A DNA stretch of 64,000 bases, from NCBI GenBank assembly GCA_021018815.1, contig JAITYX010000009.1, positions 9,178,501 to 9,242,500 of the forward strand, read 5' to 3'. Below, in pieces: positions 22,794-33,584 of this stretch. Numbering within the stretch: position 1 is the stretch's first letter; the number at the start of each line of letters is the position of its first letter. The position numbers were made by a program, and so were the translations under genes. The notes under the pieces were generated by a model. The model saw nothing but the letters and a program-made list of their open reading frames with translations, did no database searches and was not told where the DNA came from. Source of the DNA: Talinum fruticosum. Its lineage: Eukaryota; Streptophyta; Magnoliopsida; Caryophyllales; Talinaceae.

Positions 22794-25376
22794 ATGTCTA
22801 GAAGAAGAGCTCATCCTGTTAGGAAGACAAGATCCAAGAGCTTAGTCCACAACAATTTCTTGAAAAGAGAATGGCGTCCTCATGATGAGTGGAACCCCAG
22901 TGACCTCTTGGTGGAAGTAGAGAGCCATATCTCTTCACTTGCTATTTCTCCTTCGGTAAGCTTGTTGGCTTTGAGTTTCTTTTCTTTGCACATTTGGAGT
23001 GGTACTTCTACTAAAATCTTGTTGGATTTCCATTTTATAGAGGGGCACTATTCGGAGCAGATAGGGCTATCCGTAAGTTTATGGATATGTTCAAGGAAAG
23101 GAACTACCCTCTTAAAAATATTATGAACGAGTGTCGGGTTTGGTTTTTTCTATATTACTTTAAACCACTTATGTGACCAGAAAGAGCGTGATCCTACCCG
23201 GGCTATTAGTGAACAGTTTTGGGATACCATTAATACCTTTCATCTTCCTTTTGGGGAGATGACCATAACTCCTCTTGATTTTGCCCTTTTTCGAGTTTGA
23301 GTTTCTCGGGGAACCTTTAGTCTATGACTCGGAACTTATATAAAAACCGAGAATATTTATGTCACCTTTTTGGTCCCATTGCTAGCCGGTTTCCTCGAGC
23401 TAATTTCTTCAAATACACTCTTTTTTTTTTACGCCTTTGAAAATGTTGAGTTTTGGGCTCAACATACTGCGTAACAACAATTTCGAGTAGTGTTAGTGCT
23501 CATGCTAAGCATATCTATCTTCTCGGACCAAGCTACCAAGGTATATGTTCACTATTTAGTGAACTTAGCGGACCTAGACAAGGTTAAGGACCTTAATTAA
23601 GGTGTGCCTGCTTACACTTGTCTTATAAGGGATTTACGCTATGGGGTGAGGCACACAAATGCTGAGAGAGATTTGATGAACTATCTATCCTTATGTGGCT
23701 TATGGAAGATTATTAAGGTATGCTTCGCTTAATCCCTTTTGTTAATACTCAAAATACTTTATCTTGCATGGATAAAAGTCCTATTTTTCTTGCAAAATTA
23801 CATCCGTGGCTATATGAATGTTTTCCTCATCTTTCGCCCGGTGCAAGGAATCATCCTTCGTACCCGACCTCGGTAGCATTGGCCAAAGTTCACCTTCGAC
23901 GGCCCAAGGCACATGATCTTGACTTTTTGAGGTCCACCCTCAACTGCGTGACTTCGGTATGTCACTTCTAAGCTTTAAAAATTGAGCCAAAACAACCCAG
24001 AAATTTTCCTTCTTTTCTGTCCGAGCCTATTGCCCTAGCCCATGGCCTATGGTGGGCCTATAGGCACGGCCGTGGTGGCCGGCGCCAACCAAAAAGTTGG
24101 GCGTTTGCTGCCCAATTACCGATTTTTGCTTGTCTCCTCATGGGTCTTGTGTGTGCATGCTAACTTCCATCCTTGGGCCTAAATTCACCCCCTCCAAGCT
24201 TGGATGTAGTACGAGAATTGAGCGAAAGAAGGATTTTTCTTGAGGGTCCCTTTGGATTTTGTTGGTATCTTAGTGAGCAAGTCACGCCACAAATTCATTA
24301 TAACACGTGGTCTCCTTTGTTCCCTAAGATCCACTATAAATGATGTTTTACTTCCACTCCATTATGCAAGAGGAACAGGAAGAAATAACCACTGGGTATC
24401 TTTATACCCAGTTTTTGAAAATGAATTCATCCTATGTTCAACATTTGGGACAAATTATGATCCGATTGGTGAATCTTCATCTATCTTCTTTTGTGTAGTT
24501 GATTTTCTTGTGTGGAAAATAACTTTATCTTCTATAACTTCTCCTGGAGGACATCTATATTCTAAGCCTTGATGTCGACGTGTCATAACCCGGGAGTCCC
24601 CATGCTATGTTAGGATTCCGGAGATTCCCAAAGATGAATGTATGGGGCATCCTCTCCCGAAGAATTGGAAGGGGATAAGAGTATTATACTCTTTTACTTT
24701 TAGTTGCATGATAAAAGTGTCTTGCTAACATAATGAATTTTGTAGTATGACACTTGTCCAATCTCGAATTATGTCCATCAATCTCCAGTCTGTCCTTAAA
24801 GCTTTTAAGGATTTGTTTACTCGAAAGACTTTCCGAATATTCCTCGTGAGATTTAGTTAGTAGAATGCTAACTCATTGAGCTTTTAGTAGATGTGATAAT
24901 TGCTCCATTACATTTATAGGGTAGCCGACCAAGGTCTTCACCATCGGGAGGTTTCCTTGGTGGTCCCAGGACTCAAGCACGCCCCTCTAGCCGACAAATG
25001 CCATCTAGTAGCACGATTCACGTCGTTCGCATCATCATAGTGCTTCGAGGTGGGGCCTAGTACATTTATACCTGGGCCTAATTCTTCTAGTGTTGGGCCT
25101 CGCTCCTCCGAGGACTATATGGATATCGTGCCTCTTCAAGCACTTGATCCTTATGGTAACCCACTTGATTTTCACCGGATGTCATACGGTGGGCCTTCTT
25201 ATGAAGCTTCTCAATCCACTTGGGACTACGAGGCTCGCTCCTCGCAAGCTGGTAGGGACAAACGGGTTTCCACCTTAATCTTGGAGGATTTCGGCAACTA
25301 TATCTTCGATGACGCCTCGGTGCTTTTGTTAATATTTAATGCTTGGTATCATTTTAGCTTTTACGCAATGAGATAA
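22794..25376 (+). pseudogene. Antisense gene 1: plant-mobile-domain protein, decayed
   Basis: From ATG at 22794 the first exon begins MSRRRAHPVRKTRSK, a basic start. A likely intron with GTAAG donor runs 22956 to about 23040. Downstream, in changing frames, are NTFHLPFGEMTITPLDF (about 23228-23279), LVNLADLDKVKDLN followed by a tryptophan-to-stop change and GVPAYTCLIRDLR (about 23554-23640), and HPWLYECFPHLSPG (about 23800-23845). These match the plant mobile domain (PF10536) pattern of TFHLPFGE, a YSWG..A...LYR helix and a YEHFP segment. The tail at 25050-25376 is rich in Gly, Pro and Ser. Plant mobile domains occur in MAIN/MAIL host proteins linked to silencing and in transposons. Several stops and frame shifts show it is not intact. 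I see no recognisable domain at about 24000-24900. Confidence 0.7.
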
Positions 25377-25712
25377 ATGCAAAGAATCAATTCTAAATTG
25401 CTTTCTTTTATTTATCATGCAAAAGGTTATAAGAAAAAATTGCTAAGACAAATCGAAAAAAGTTGCATTAGCCCCCATTCCCCACAAAATAAAATAATAA
25501 AATGGAAAATAGGGAATGGTAAGTGTATGGTCTAAAATATTAGGGCTTAGCTGAAATAGGCCGAAGTAGAAAACCGAAATACGGCCTATGGAGTGCTCAA
25601 GCCGAGAAATAAAGCAAGCTGGCCGGTCCGGCAAACACCAGCCAAATTGCGGCTCAATGCCTTGATAGGCTACAATGGCGTGGTGTGGAAGGACTCTGGT
25701 CCTGGAATTTGC

Positions 25713-25720
25713 TATAAAAG
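25713..25720 (+). promoter_or_regulatory. TATA box of antisense gene 2
   Basis: 'gctataaaagg' is about 95 bases upstream of the ATG at 25808. It gives the second plus-strand frame its own potential promoter inside the minus-strand retrotransposon. Confidence 0.55.
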
Positions 25721-25807
25721 GAACCTAGCGTTCGGTCACCGAAAAGTACACCTTCCAATTCTCATCCGTAACTCTTTCAAAAAACAGCTTCCTAAAAGAA
25801 TTTCGCA

Positions 25808-27402
25808 ATGCCTTCGCTTATCCTTTTACCTTCAAAGATGAACTTTATGACCGAACTATCCTGTTGGATGCAAGAGATGACCGAGGTTGATAAAGTAGGG
25901 TTATCCCTCTATGGACTGAATACCCTCCTTAGCATTCAGCAGGTGAAAGTCTACTGGACTCGATAAGCGTTGTTATGACCTTTTGGGATCTAGAGTACCA
26001 TGTCTTTAGGTTTGGGGATAGAGAATTATGTCCCCTTCCTGAAGAATTTGAAGCCATCCTAGATATTCATTGTTGGACCAAACTTGTGATTTCGATGCCC
26101 TCTACCAATATGTATGAAACGTTTAAGCATCTTCCGAAACTAAATAATAGGAATATAAGTTGGATTCTCATTAGACACGAGCCGCATCTAATGAATCTAT
26201 TGTCGTACTACCATTCGATGCATTCTTTGGGGCACACACATATTTAAAGACGTTGGGCCGTAGTCACTTACTTGATAGGTGGTTTTCTATTAGTGGGAGG
26301 CCACGGGGACATGGCACCTACTGCCTTGCTGAACTTCACCGAGCAAATGGAGGATCACCGCTCCCTAACTCCATTGATTGTCGTAGAAACAAATATAGGG
26401 TTGGACCGGGTTGAATCAAATCCAAACAAGGACTTCGCGGGCATCTCCCTATTATTATAGGTAAGCGGAAAATGATATCCGGGAACCAGCCAGGTGAGGC
26501 TAGTTTGGCGGAGTCGGCCAAGAGCCGGTAGTTCGACACTGGTGAGGCTAAAGTCTTTGGCCTCATCGAAACTCTCGCTTTTGCCCTTTTCTTTTGTACT
26601 TTGATTTTTCTCCTGTTGGGCCGTAAACAATGATGAATTCGACCATGCAAGACTCTAATGATTTTACTGTCTCATTGTGTGCAATTCTGGTTGGTGGAGC
26701 ACCTTATGTTGGTACAGTGCACAGCAAGAGCGGATCAATACCTAGCTACGCAGTTTCGTCGGCGACAAGCTGCTAAATGCTTTCAATGACCATGCAGCTT
26801 CTTGGTGGGAAGCCCAGGTGCAGATCCGGGCATCCTACCGAGTGGTATATCGAGCATTAGAGAGTGACCCAATTTCGGACACATGTCGAACAACATCCTT
26901 TTGTACGTTTGTTGGGTCTATAAACTAGTACATACTATTTCCCGACCGTGTAATGCGGCAAACAGGACGAATCTAGGAGATCCCTTACTTGGATTGCATC
27001 TCACCTACTTCTTTGAAACTCTTTGCAGGCTTTGGTAGCTCGAGGTGAGTTTCGACATGGCTTGATTAATGGGCGAACCTCGTCAAGGTTGCTGAAACCC
27101 GCATAAAAGAGAACTATTGCAATTTCTGAATTTTATTTGGAATGGATAAAAGAAGTTGACCCCAAATGACGGAAGGCACCGAGGGTTCGAGAATGGGACC
27201 CAAGAGGAGTTGTCCTCGCTACAAGCACCGCTTCAAATAAGCGAAGTGTCCTCGGATAGATGAACGAGCTCGTTGAAGGGAAGATGAAGCTAAAGAAGTA
27301 GAGGAAAGGAGGGCTCGTAGGATTGAGGAGTTGAAGAAACGAACTCGGGAGGATGTAGTTGAGGCTAGCGATCCAAAAGGGAAGAAAGTGAAGATTGACT
27401 AG
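25808..27402 (+). pseudogene. Antisense gene 2: DUF7745-like protein, decayed
   Basis: ATG at 25808 opens MPSLILLPSK. A stop and one-base shift near 25963 lead into MTFWDLEYHVFRFGDRELC (from 25977). Later segments are LLNFTEQMEDHRSLTPLIVV (about 26317-26376) and FPDRVMRQTGRI (about 26940-26975). These resemble the DUF7745 domain found in many plant retrotransposon accessory frames (FWDP..VFRFGD.EL and RVLRQLGR). The C-terminus at 27270-27402 is a charged helix, likely coiled coil, rich in Glu and Arg. It ends PKGKKVKID, a plausible nuclear localisation signal. The role of the protein is unknown. It faces integrase tail to tail. Multiple stops show it is degraded. Confidence 0.68.
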
Positions 27403-27864
27403 GGCTGAATTTAGGAAGAAATTAGGGAAGTGTTTAGTTTTGCCTCTTTAGAACAATTTATTTTTCAAGTAGTATGCTTGTTTTATTTCCCTTTTATTTA
27501 GCTATGTATTTAGGTAAGTAGTAGGCTTACATTTTATTAATAAAGTAAAAGTAAGTTTGATGCTCACTTTTATGCTTTATTTATTTATTACTTACTTAGA
27601 GGAAAAAATAATAATTGGACCGCTTAATTGGACCGTCCATGAAATAACAATGAAGGACTAAATATTTCCCATAAAAGAATTGATTATATAAGTGAACCAT
27701 CTAACTAGACCGTTGAAAAAATAATAACAATTAACTACAAAATATAGCCGAGAGGATTTCTAGGCCCGGCTGGTCCGTCGTTGTCCGGACAGGTGGCCGG
27801 TGCCGCTAAGGCGCAGCCTTGTTGGGACGGCCTTAGCTAATTATGGGAACTGTTTAGTGTCATG
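27403..27864. other. Convergent spacer between antisense gene 2 and integrase
   Basis: This is AT-rich sequence with no reading frame I can support. It separates the 3' ends of two converging genes. A GC-rich patch at 27745-27835 resembles the 'ggcgccg' patches of the family's LTRs. Confidence 0.4.
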
Positions 27865-28801
27865 CTAAACATAGTATTTCTTTAACCGATCCAGATTTGT
27901 ATATTGAAAAATTTCTTCACCGTCCAAATCGGACAATTTAACCGCCCCTCCCGGCGAGTGTATTATTAAGTATAAATGGACCTTACCAGTTGGGCCTACA
28001 TTTTCCTCGGAGATCCCGAATTGGTGCTCTAATCTCCATAAGGACCAAATCTCCAATCTGTAGATTACGAGGCTTTACCTTCTTCTTAAATGCCCTTGAT
28101 ATACGTGCTTGGTGTATTTGGACATTATAGCATTTAAGCATCTTTCGTCTAGCAACACTAACTCCTCATAGCATGTCTTATCCCATTCTATTTTAGAAAT
28201 TTGACTTTCTACAATGATTCGTAATAAAGGAATGGTGGTCTCTATTGGAAGGACTACTTCCGTACCATATATTAGGGAGTAGGGTGTTGCTCCCATTGAT
28301 GTTCTAATGAAGGTCTTGTAGCCCCATAAAGTAAAAGGCAACTTGTTAAGACAATCCTTATAGCTGACAACCATTTTCTCCACTATCTTGCGAATATTCT
28401 TATTAGCAGTCTCGACTCCTGCATTGGTCCGAGGGCGATAAGGAGAAGACTTGTGGTGTTTGATTTTGTATTTATCCAATAAGTCTCGCTACTTCCTTCT
28501 TAAAGTAACTACCATAGTCACTAATCAATTCATATGGTACCCCATATCGACGGATAATATTACGAGTTATGAATTTTTCCACGTGCTTTGACGTTAAGGT
28601 TACATAGGAGGCTACTTCTACCCACTTGGTAAAGTAGTCAATTGCTACTAATACGAACTCATGACCACCCGTTCCTTTAGGGGTCACTTTACCATTGATA
28701 TCAATGCCCCACACCGAAAATGGCCGGGCGATGCAAGTGTCGTTAAAAAAGAAGGTGGTTTGAACTCGGTGATGTCTTGAATGAAGACACATGGATCCCA
28801 C
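27865..28801 (-). pseudogene. Ty3-gypsy (Tat-type) integrase
   Basis: Minus-strand frames 28801-28472 and 28479-27990 make one integrase with a shift near 28475. The catalytic triad is visible: Asp in VWGIDINGKV (about 28700), Asp in ISDYGSYF (about 28510, where SDNG is usual), and Glu in NAGVETANKNI (about 28405). The AIDYFTKWVEV motif follows the first Asp, and the C-terminal part has the PRNLQIGDLVL motif and a GPF-type module. No chromodomain follows, as expected for the Tat lineage. The enzyme inserts element DNA into the genome. The N-terminal zinc domain and the upstream reverse transcriptase and RNase H are missing, so the frame begins almost directly beside gag. Confidence 0.85.
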
Positions 28802-28829
28802 TGACTGGAATAGGTTCGGAGAAGATAGC

Positions 28830-29962
28830 TAAGGTACCACTGAATGGATTCTTGTTGTTGCGAGGTTTCCGAGCGGCCTTAGGGAGAGGGAGTTGACCAT
28901 TGCGGAACAAGCTTTCCAACTTGTTGTTAAATGTCCAACATTGCTCGTGTCGTGTCCTCGTGCACGATGGTACTTACAAAATTTTCCTGCGTCCTAGTTT
29001 GTCGATCTGTTTCGCGGTTTCGATGTTGCTCTTGCTGGTGGCAACTCAATCTTCCCTTCGGACAACGGACAGTCGAGGGCTTGAGCATAAGTCGTACCAA
29101 TAGGAGTGTAGTCATTATACCTATTACGGGCATTATCATCCGCACCCCTACTAGTATTGCCTTGATTAGGGGTTTTCTTATCCTTAGATTGATAGTTACA
29201 TCTATATCTTGCCACGACTTTTGTGGTCATGGTAGATAATTCTTCTTCTATCAACGTGCCTGCATCTCTAAGAGTCTGTGAAACTTATGAATGGTAGGAA
29301 TTTAAGGTGCTCGGTTATATGCGGGTTGGAGGTTCTTCATAATTTTCCTTACTTGGTCCTTCTTGGAAGGTCGATCCACCATGTGGGCAGCCTTTGCCCT
29401 CCATCTAGTGAGAAAGTCGGTAAAGCTTTCTTTATCGCCCTATTTGATTAACTCCAAGTCTTTACGTGTGACAGAGTTACACGTAGTATTCTAATTGGTG
29501 ACCTTGCACGAGTCAACCGTATTGTACCACTTCATTACATCACTATCAAAGGTCCATGGGAAGATGATGTGGTAGGTGTCTTCAGGCACATTTTTAAAAG
29601 TAATTACTCCTAAGAAGTTGCGGACATGATGATTGGGATTCTCGGAACCACGTAACTTAATGTCTAACATTGTAAACTTAGAGGAAGCTTCCTTCGGGGA
29701 TTGAAGTGAATCCCGTGAGGTCATGGTAATGACTCTTGAATATAGATTACTCCCTTAGCATTTGTTCTATCTTATCTATGTGTGGATCGGACTTAAGCTT
29801 GCGTTCAACACTACCTTCCGGAGAAGGACCAGGTAGAGGGCCTCCTCCTTTTATTTCCTCTTCACCACCTTTCTTATTATCCTCAAGAGTCTTTAGGATG
29901 ACTTTAATAGTGTCGGATATGGATTCTATCTTCTTGTCTTGAGCCTTGATTCGGGTTTCCAT
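28830..29962 (-). pseudogene. Tat-type gag with CCHC-like motif, decayed
   Basis: It reads on the minus strand from about 29962, with a short coiled-coil-like start (METRIKAQDKKIESISDTI). The body holds FTMLDIKLRGSENPNHHV (about 29625-29680) and DVMKWYNT, then FLTRWRAKAAHMVDRPSK (about 29360-29415). A zinc-binding motif CKYHRARGHDT ends it near 28970. These match the retrotransposon gag of Tat/Ogre-type elements. Stops and frame shifts occur at about 29490, 29280 and 29750. It precedes integrase in the same direction, with the protease to RNase H segment deleted between them. Confidence 0.75.
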
Positions 29963-30360
29963 TTTGGTTGAGGATTTACTCGAGCAAGGTGATGATAGGG
30001 GATCGTTCCAGTGCTCTGTCCATTGGAGGGAATTATTTTTGGGTACTGTCCTACGACGAAAGATTGATTAAACCGGTGTTGCATGCACCGAGGTTGGTCG
30101 CCATGGCATAAACCAAGGTGTAGAGCGAGGTGCAGAGGTTCCGAACTCCTTGCTGAGGCTTTCTAACCTTTTCGAGCTCGGATTTCGATGAAACCCAATG
30201 TAGTAGACTTCCCTATTCCGCAACCCAAAGGACAACGTTTAAGACCATGTGAAAGAACACCACTTTTGGGAGGAAGGGGCTTAAGTGTGAGACCTGAATG
30301 AACTAACAAAGGATGCATTTTTATTTGGATGCACATAAGGAATGTAAAACAAATAAAATG
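29963..30360 (-). other. Retand-like element, leader upstream of gag
   Basis: No coding motif is seen. It is part of the minus-strand leader and is interrupted at 30361 by a copia LTR. Its continuation lies at 31836. Confidence 0.45.
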
Positions 30361-31830
30361 TGAAGACTCGAGTCCGAAATTAGATCATTCCGAGTACTAC
30401 CCAAAGACTCGAGTACAAACATCATCCCTCCTAAGTTTTGATTACAAGTCATTCGAGTGTTATAGAAAGTCCTGCATAATTTTTCATTTGATTCCGATCG
30501 ACTCAAAACATACATTCTTGTCTATCATCTTACATGGATGTTTCGAGTCACTCAAACATCATTCAGATTTATCGCATGATCTAATAATCTCTCTAACCCT
30601 TCTTATCTAAGTTACGATTGCATATCTTGAAGTAAAGTGAATTACAACATTAATTCAACTTTCTAAGTCAGCATGTTTGTTTGAGAATTATTTATCCGGA
30701 TCAAGTATGTACACTCCGATGTTTTCACTCTTATAACTGGATCTTTCTTAGGAGCTGACTACGATGGAATTTGAGTATAATGAATATTAGACTCGGAAAA
30801 TTCCACTCTTCGAGGCCTCGAGATAATTATCCAATTAATTATCCTAATTAAATTATTATCTATGCCTAATCTTGGACCAAACTATTTTATACTTTGAGAA
30901 CCAAAATGATTTACTTTTGTAGGTTATCCAAACGAGGTTATGTTATTTTTGAATTACAAAAGTAATCGACTTCAAGTGGTCAATCACCTGGCAGACAAGG
31001 CTTTTCTACTTCGAACAAGGCCCGGAAGGCTGTGTTAGGGTTGTCCGCTTCCAAAACTAAAAAACTTCAACGCTAAGCTCAACGGTGGTTTCCACCTTAC
31101 TTTTCAAACACCATCAGCTAATTGGACCACCTTTAGGAGTCAAGAGCCGTTGCACAACGTTCACATCCTAAGTGACCCGGAAGAATCGTTACAACGAGTC
31201 ACAAAGAACTTATGTTCGAAATTAGTCACAATAGCTAATCTGCTTGGTCATCTATAAATAGAAGCCAACTCTCAAGACTTGAAGATTGTTAAACACATTG
31301 CTGAAACTATATCTCTTAGTACAATACTCATTCAATCTTCTACTCACAACTCCCGACTTGTAATTCGACTTTCTAAGTTGTAAAGTCTTATAATCGATTA
31401 TATACTCTTTCTTAGTTTTTGAGTAAGGTCCCTTGGCCGAGCTGTAAGGGTTAACTCAGCTCGGTTGTCCCTAACTATAAAGGTTAACTCGGTTAGGAAA
31501 TAATAGATCGGATAAGGGAATTTCGAGTCTAGGAAAACTCTGTAAAGAATTGTTTAAGGGAGCAATTCTGGTTTAGTCGATCTCTTTGTATTTTATGGAT
31601 TCAAAATAGTGGAGTTAACTTGGTGCTTGGACTAGCACTGTCCATGGTTTTACTGCCCCGGGAGGGTTTCAACGTATATTTGCATTTTACACTTTTCCGA
31701 GTCTAATCTAGACTCGGATTGTCCGGTTCATTCTCTTCAAAGCTTAAATCTTCCAAGTTTGTTAAAATTTCCTCATCCCCCTATTCAACCCCCTCTAGGG
31801 TGACTAAGACTCTCTACGAGCAAACCTTCA
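30361..31830 (+). mobile_element. Sirevirus-like solo LTR
   Basis: It begins TGAAGACTCGAG and ends CAAACCTTCA, 1470 bases. It is flanked by the 5-bp duplication AAATG (30356-30360 and 31831-31835). It is inserted in the leader of the Retand-like element and contains the family's TATA-like 'ctataaatagaagcc' near 31251. Confidence 0.92.
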
Positions 31831-31861
31831 AAATGAAATGATGCTCATAACTTAATTTGGG

Positions 31862-32474
31862 TAGACCCGGCAATTGGGTCATTCGGTTCGGGTTCGGTTC
31901 GGGTCGATCTCGTTCGGCTCCGGTTCGGTTTCGATTCGGGTCAACTTCGGCTTAGGTAAACTTCGGGTCGATCTCATTCGGGTTCGGTTCGGTTTCGGTT
32001 CGGGTCAACTTTGGTTCACTTTAACTTCGGGTTAATCTCGTTCAGGTCGGGTTTCGGTTCGGTTCGAGTTAATTTCGGATCGGGTCAACTTCGGGTCATA
32101 ATCGGGTCACTTTTTGGGTCAAAATCGATTCAAAATTGCACCACCAAAAAATTTGTACCACTATAGGCACAAATGTCCATCCTGAGAGACCCACCAAAAA
32201 TAAAATATGGGTTAGGTCACTTTTATTCGGGTTAAATCGGTTTGGGTCCGATTTGGTTCGGGTCATTTTAGGTTCGATTCGTAATCGGGTCAATTATATT
32301 TCGTCGGTTCGGTTTCGGTTCGGGTCTGAATCGGGTTCATTAGATTTCGGTTCGGGTTAGTTCATTTCGATTTTCAGGTCAAAATCGGTTCAACTATTTC
32401 GGATGTCGGTTCGATTTGGGTTTCGGGGTCGTTCGGGTTGACCCGTTCGGTTTGGGTTAGTTTTGCCGAGTCTA
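31862..32474. mobile_element. Non-autonomous hAT-type miniature element
   Basis: The terminal inverted repeats are TAGACCCGGCAA on the left and TTGCCGAGTCTA on the right (one mismatch). The element is flanked by a perfect 8-bp target duplication AATTTGGG (31854-31861 and 32475-32482). An 8-bp duplication with TAGA-type ends is characteristic of the hAT superfamily. The 613-bp body is built from degenerate GGGTTCGGTTC-type repeats, and its inverted repeats extend loosely inward. It has no transposase, so it would have been moved by an enzyme supplied in trans. Confidence 0.92.
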
Positions 32475-32482
32475 AATTTGGG

Positions 32483-32880
32483 ATGATTTGTGATTTAGAT
32501 AATGCATAAATGGAATGCACAAATAGATTATCGTAATTGAAGATGATTTTATTTTGGCTAATTGCATGATAAGATGTAAAGCTGAACTCTCTTATTTTGA
32601 GATGAATTTATTATTGGCTAAATGAAAAGTGAACTACAAAATTGGACTCGCCTAATTTTAGATCAATTTATTTTTGGCTAAATGAAAAATGAAATGCAAA
32701 ATTGGACTCACCTAATTTGAGATGAATTTATTTTTGGCTAAATGCAAAATGAAATGCAAAATGGATTCACCTAATTTGAGATGAATTTATTTTACCTAAA
32801 TGCAAAATGTACTCACCTAATTTGAGATGAATTTATTTTTTGGCTAAATGTAAAATGAAATGCAAAATGGAGTGCAAAAC
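32483..32880 (-). repeat. Retand-like leader tandem array
   Basis: About seven units of 55-65 bp carry 'gactcacctaatttgagatga' and 'tttggctaaatg'. The array lies between the primer-binding site and gag of the minus-strand element. It is the reference location for the two other arrays in this window. Confidence 0.82.
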
Positions 32881-33563
32881 GCTAAAAAGTCAAAACCCTA
32901 AAAAAGAATAGACTGATCGAAGAGAGAGGAGGGTCCCCAGCAAGACTCTTCTAGGCCGAGTGGCGATGATCGGCGCCGGCTAAGCCCGGTGACCCATGGC
33001 TGCTTGAAACCTATATTGGGATGAATTTTGGGATGACTCGAAAATGCAATTTATGGATTGACCTAAAAAAGCAATTTTGCACTTTTGGCTAGAAGTGCAC
33101 ATAATGGACCGACTCAAGGAAATTAATTATTGTAGTTTATTTGCACCCATGCAAGGTTAATCAGTACTCCTAACCTAACCTAAAGGCTCATAAGTAGAAG
33201 ATTAATACTAAAAATAACCACACTCATTACTAGGTAGGATACATGGTGTCTCATAATCCGAGCATTTAGTCCTCCATGGGATACACGACAAGAAAAAGTA
33301 TGAATCCTTGGTGCCTCTTGGTAAACAAAAGAGAGCGTGCTATGAGGGAAGAGATACCACCTCCACGACAATCTAGCCTAATTGGGCCCATCCGAGTTAG
33401 CGAGTTCGAAACTCTTCCAAAATTGTTTTTAAAGGTAAAGCCTAGTTGTAGAAATTAAAAGCAACTATGTCCGAGGTCTGCCTATATGTAAGATGCCTAA
33501 TGCAAAACACATTACTAAAACTCACAACTCGTACTTTCAAATCTCACCCTCTTAATAAGTGAT
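32881..33563 (-). other. Retand-like leader between array and primer site
   Basis: It is colinear with 1061-1670 of the other copy. It contains a GC-rich patch at 32930-33005 resembling the LTR's 'cggcgccgg' segment. No coding domain is seen. Confidence 0.55.
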
Positions 33564-33583
33564 AATCCCCAGTGGAGTCACCA
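33564..33583 (-). promoter_or_regulatory. Primer-binding site, Tat/Ogre type
   Basis: On the minus strand it reads TGGTGACTCCACTGGGGATT, starting one base after the LTR end. It resembles the TGGCGACTC..CTGGGGA sites of Tat/Ogre elements, which are usually ascribed to an Arg-tRNA primer. The tRNA match itself was not checked. Confidence 0.65.
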
Positions 33584-33584
33584 C

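Noticed and set aside
28900..29239. Plus-strand frames of 67-102 codons
   Set aside because: They are complements of the Tat-type gag on the minus strand.
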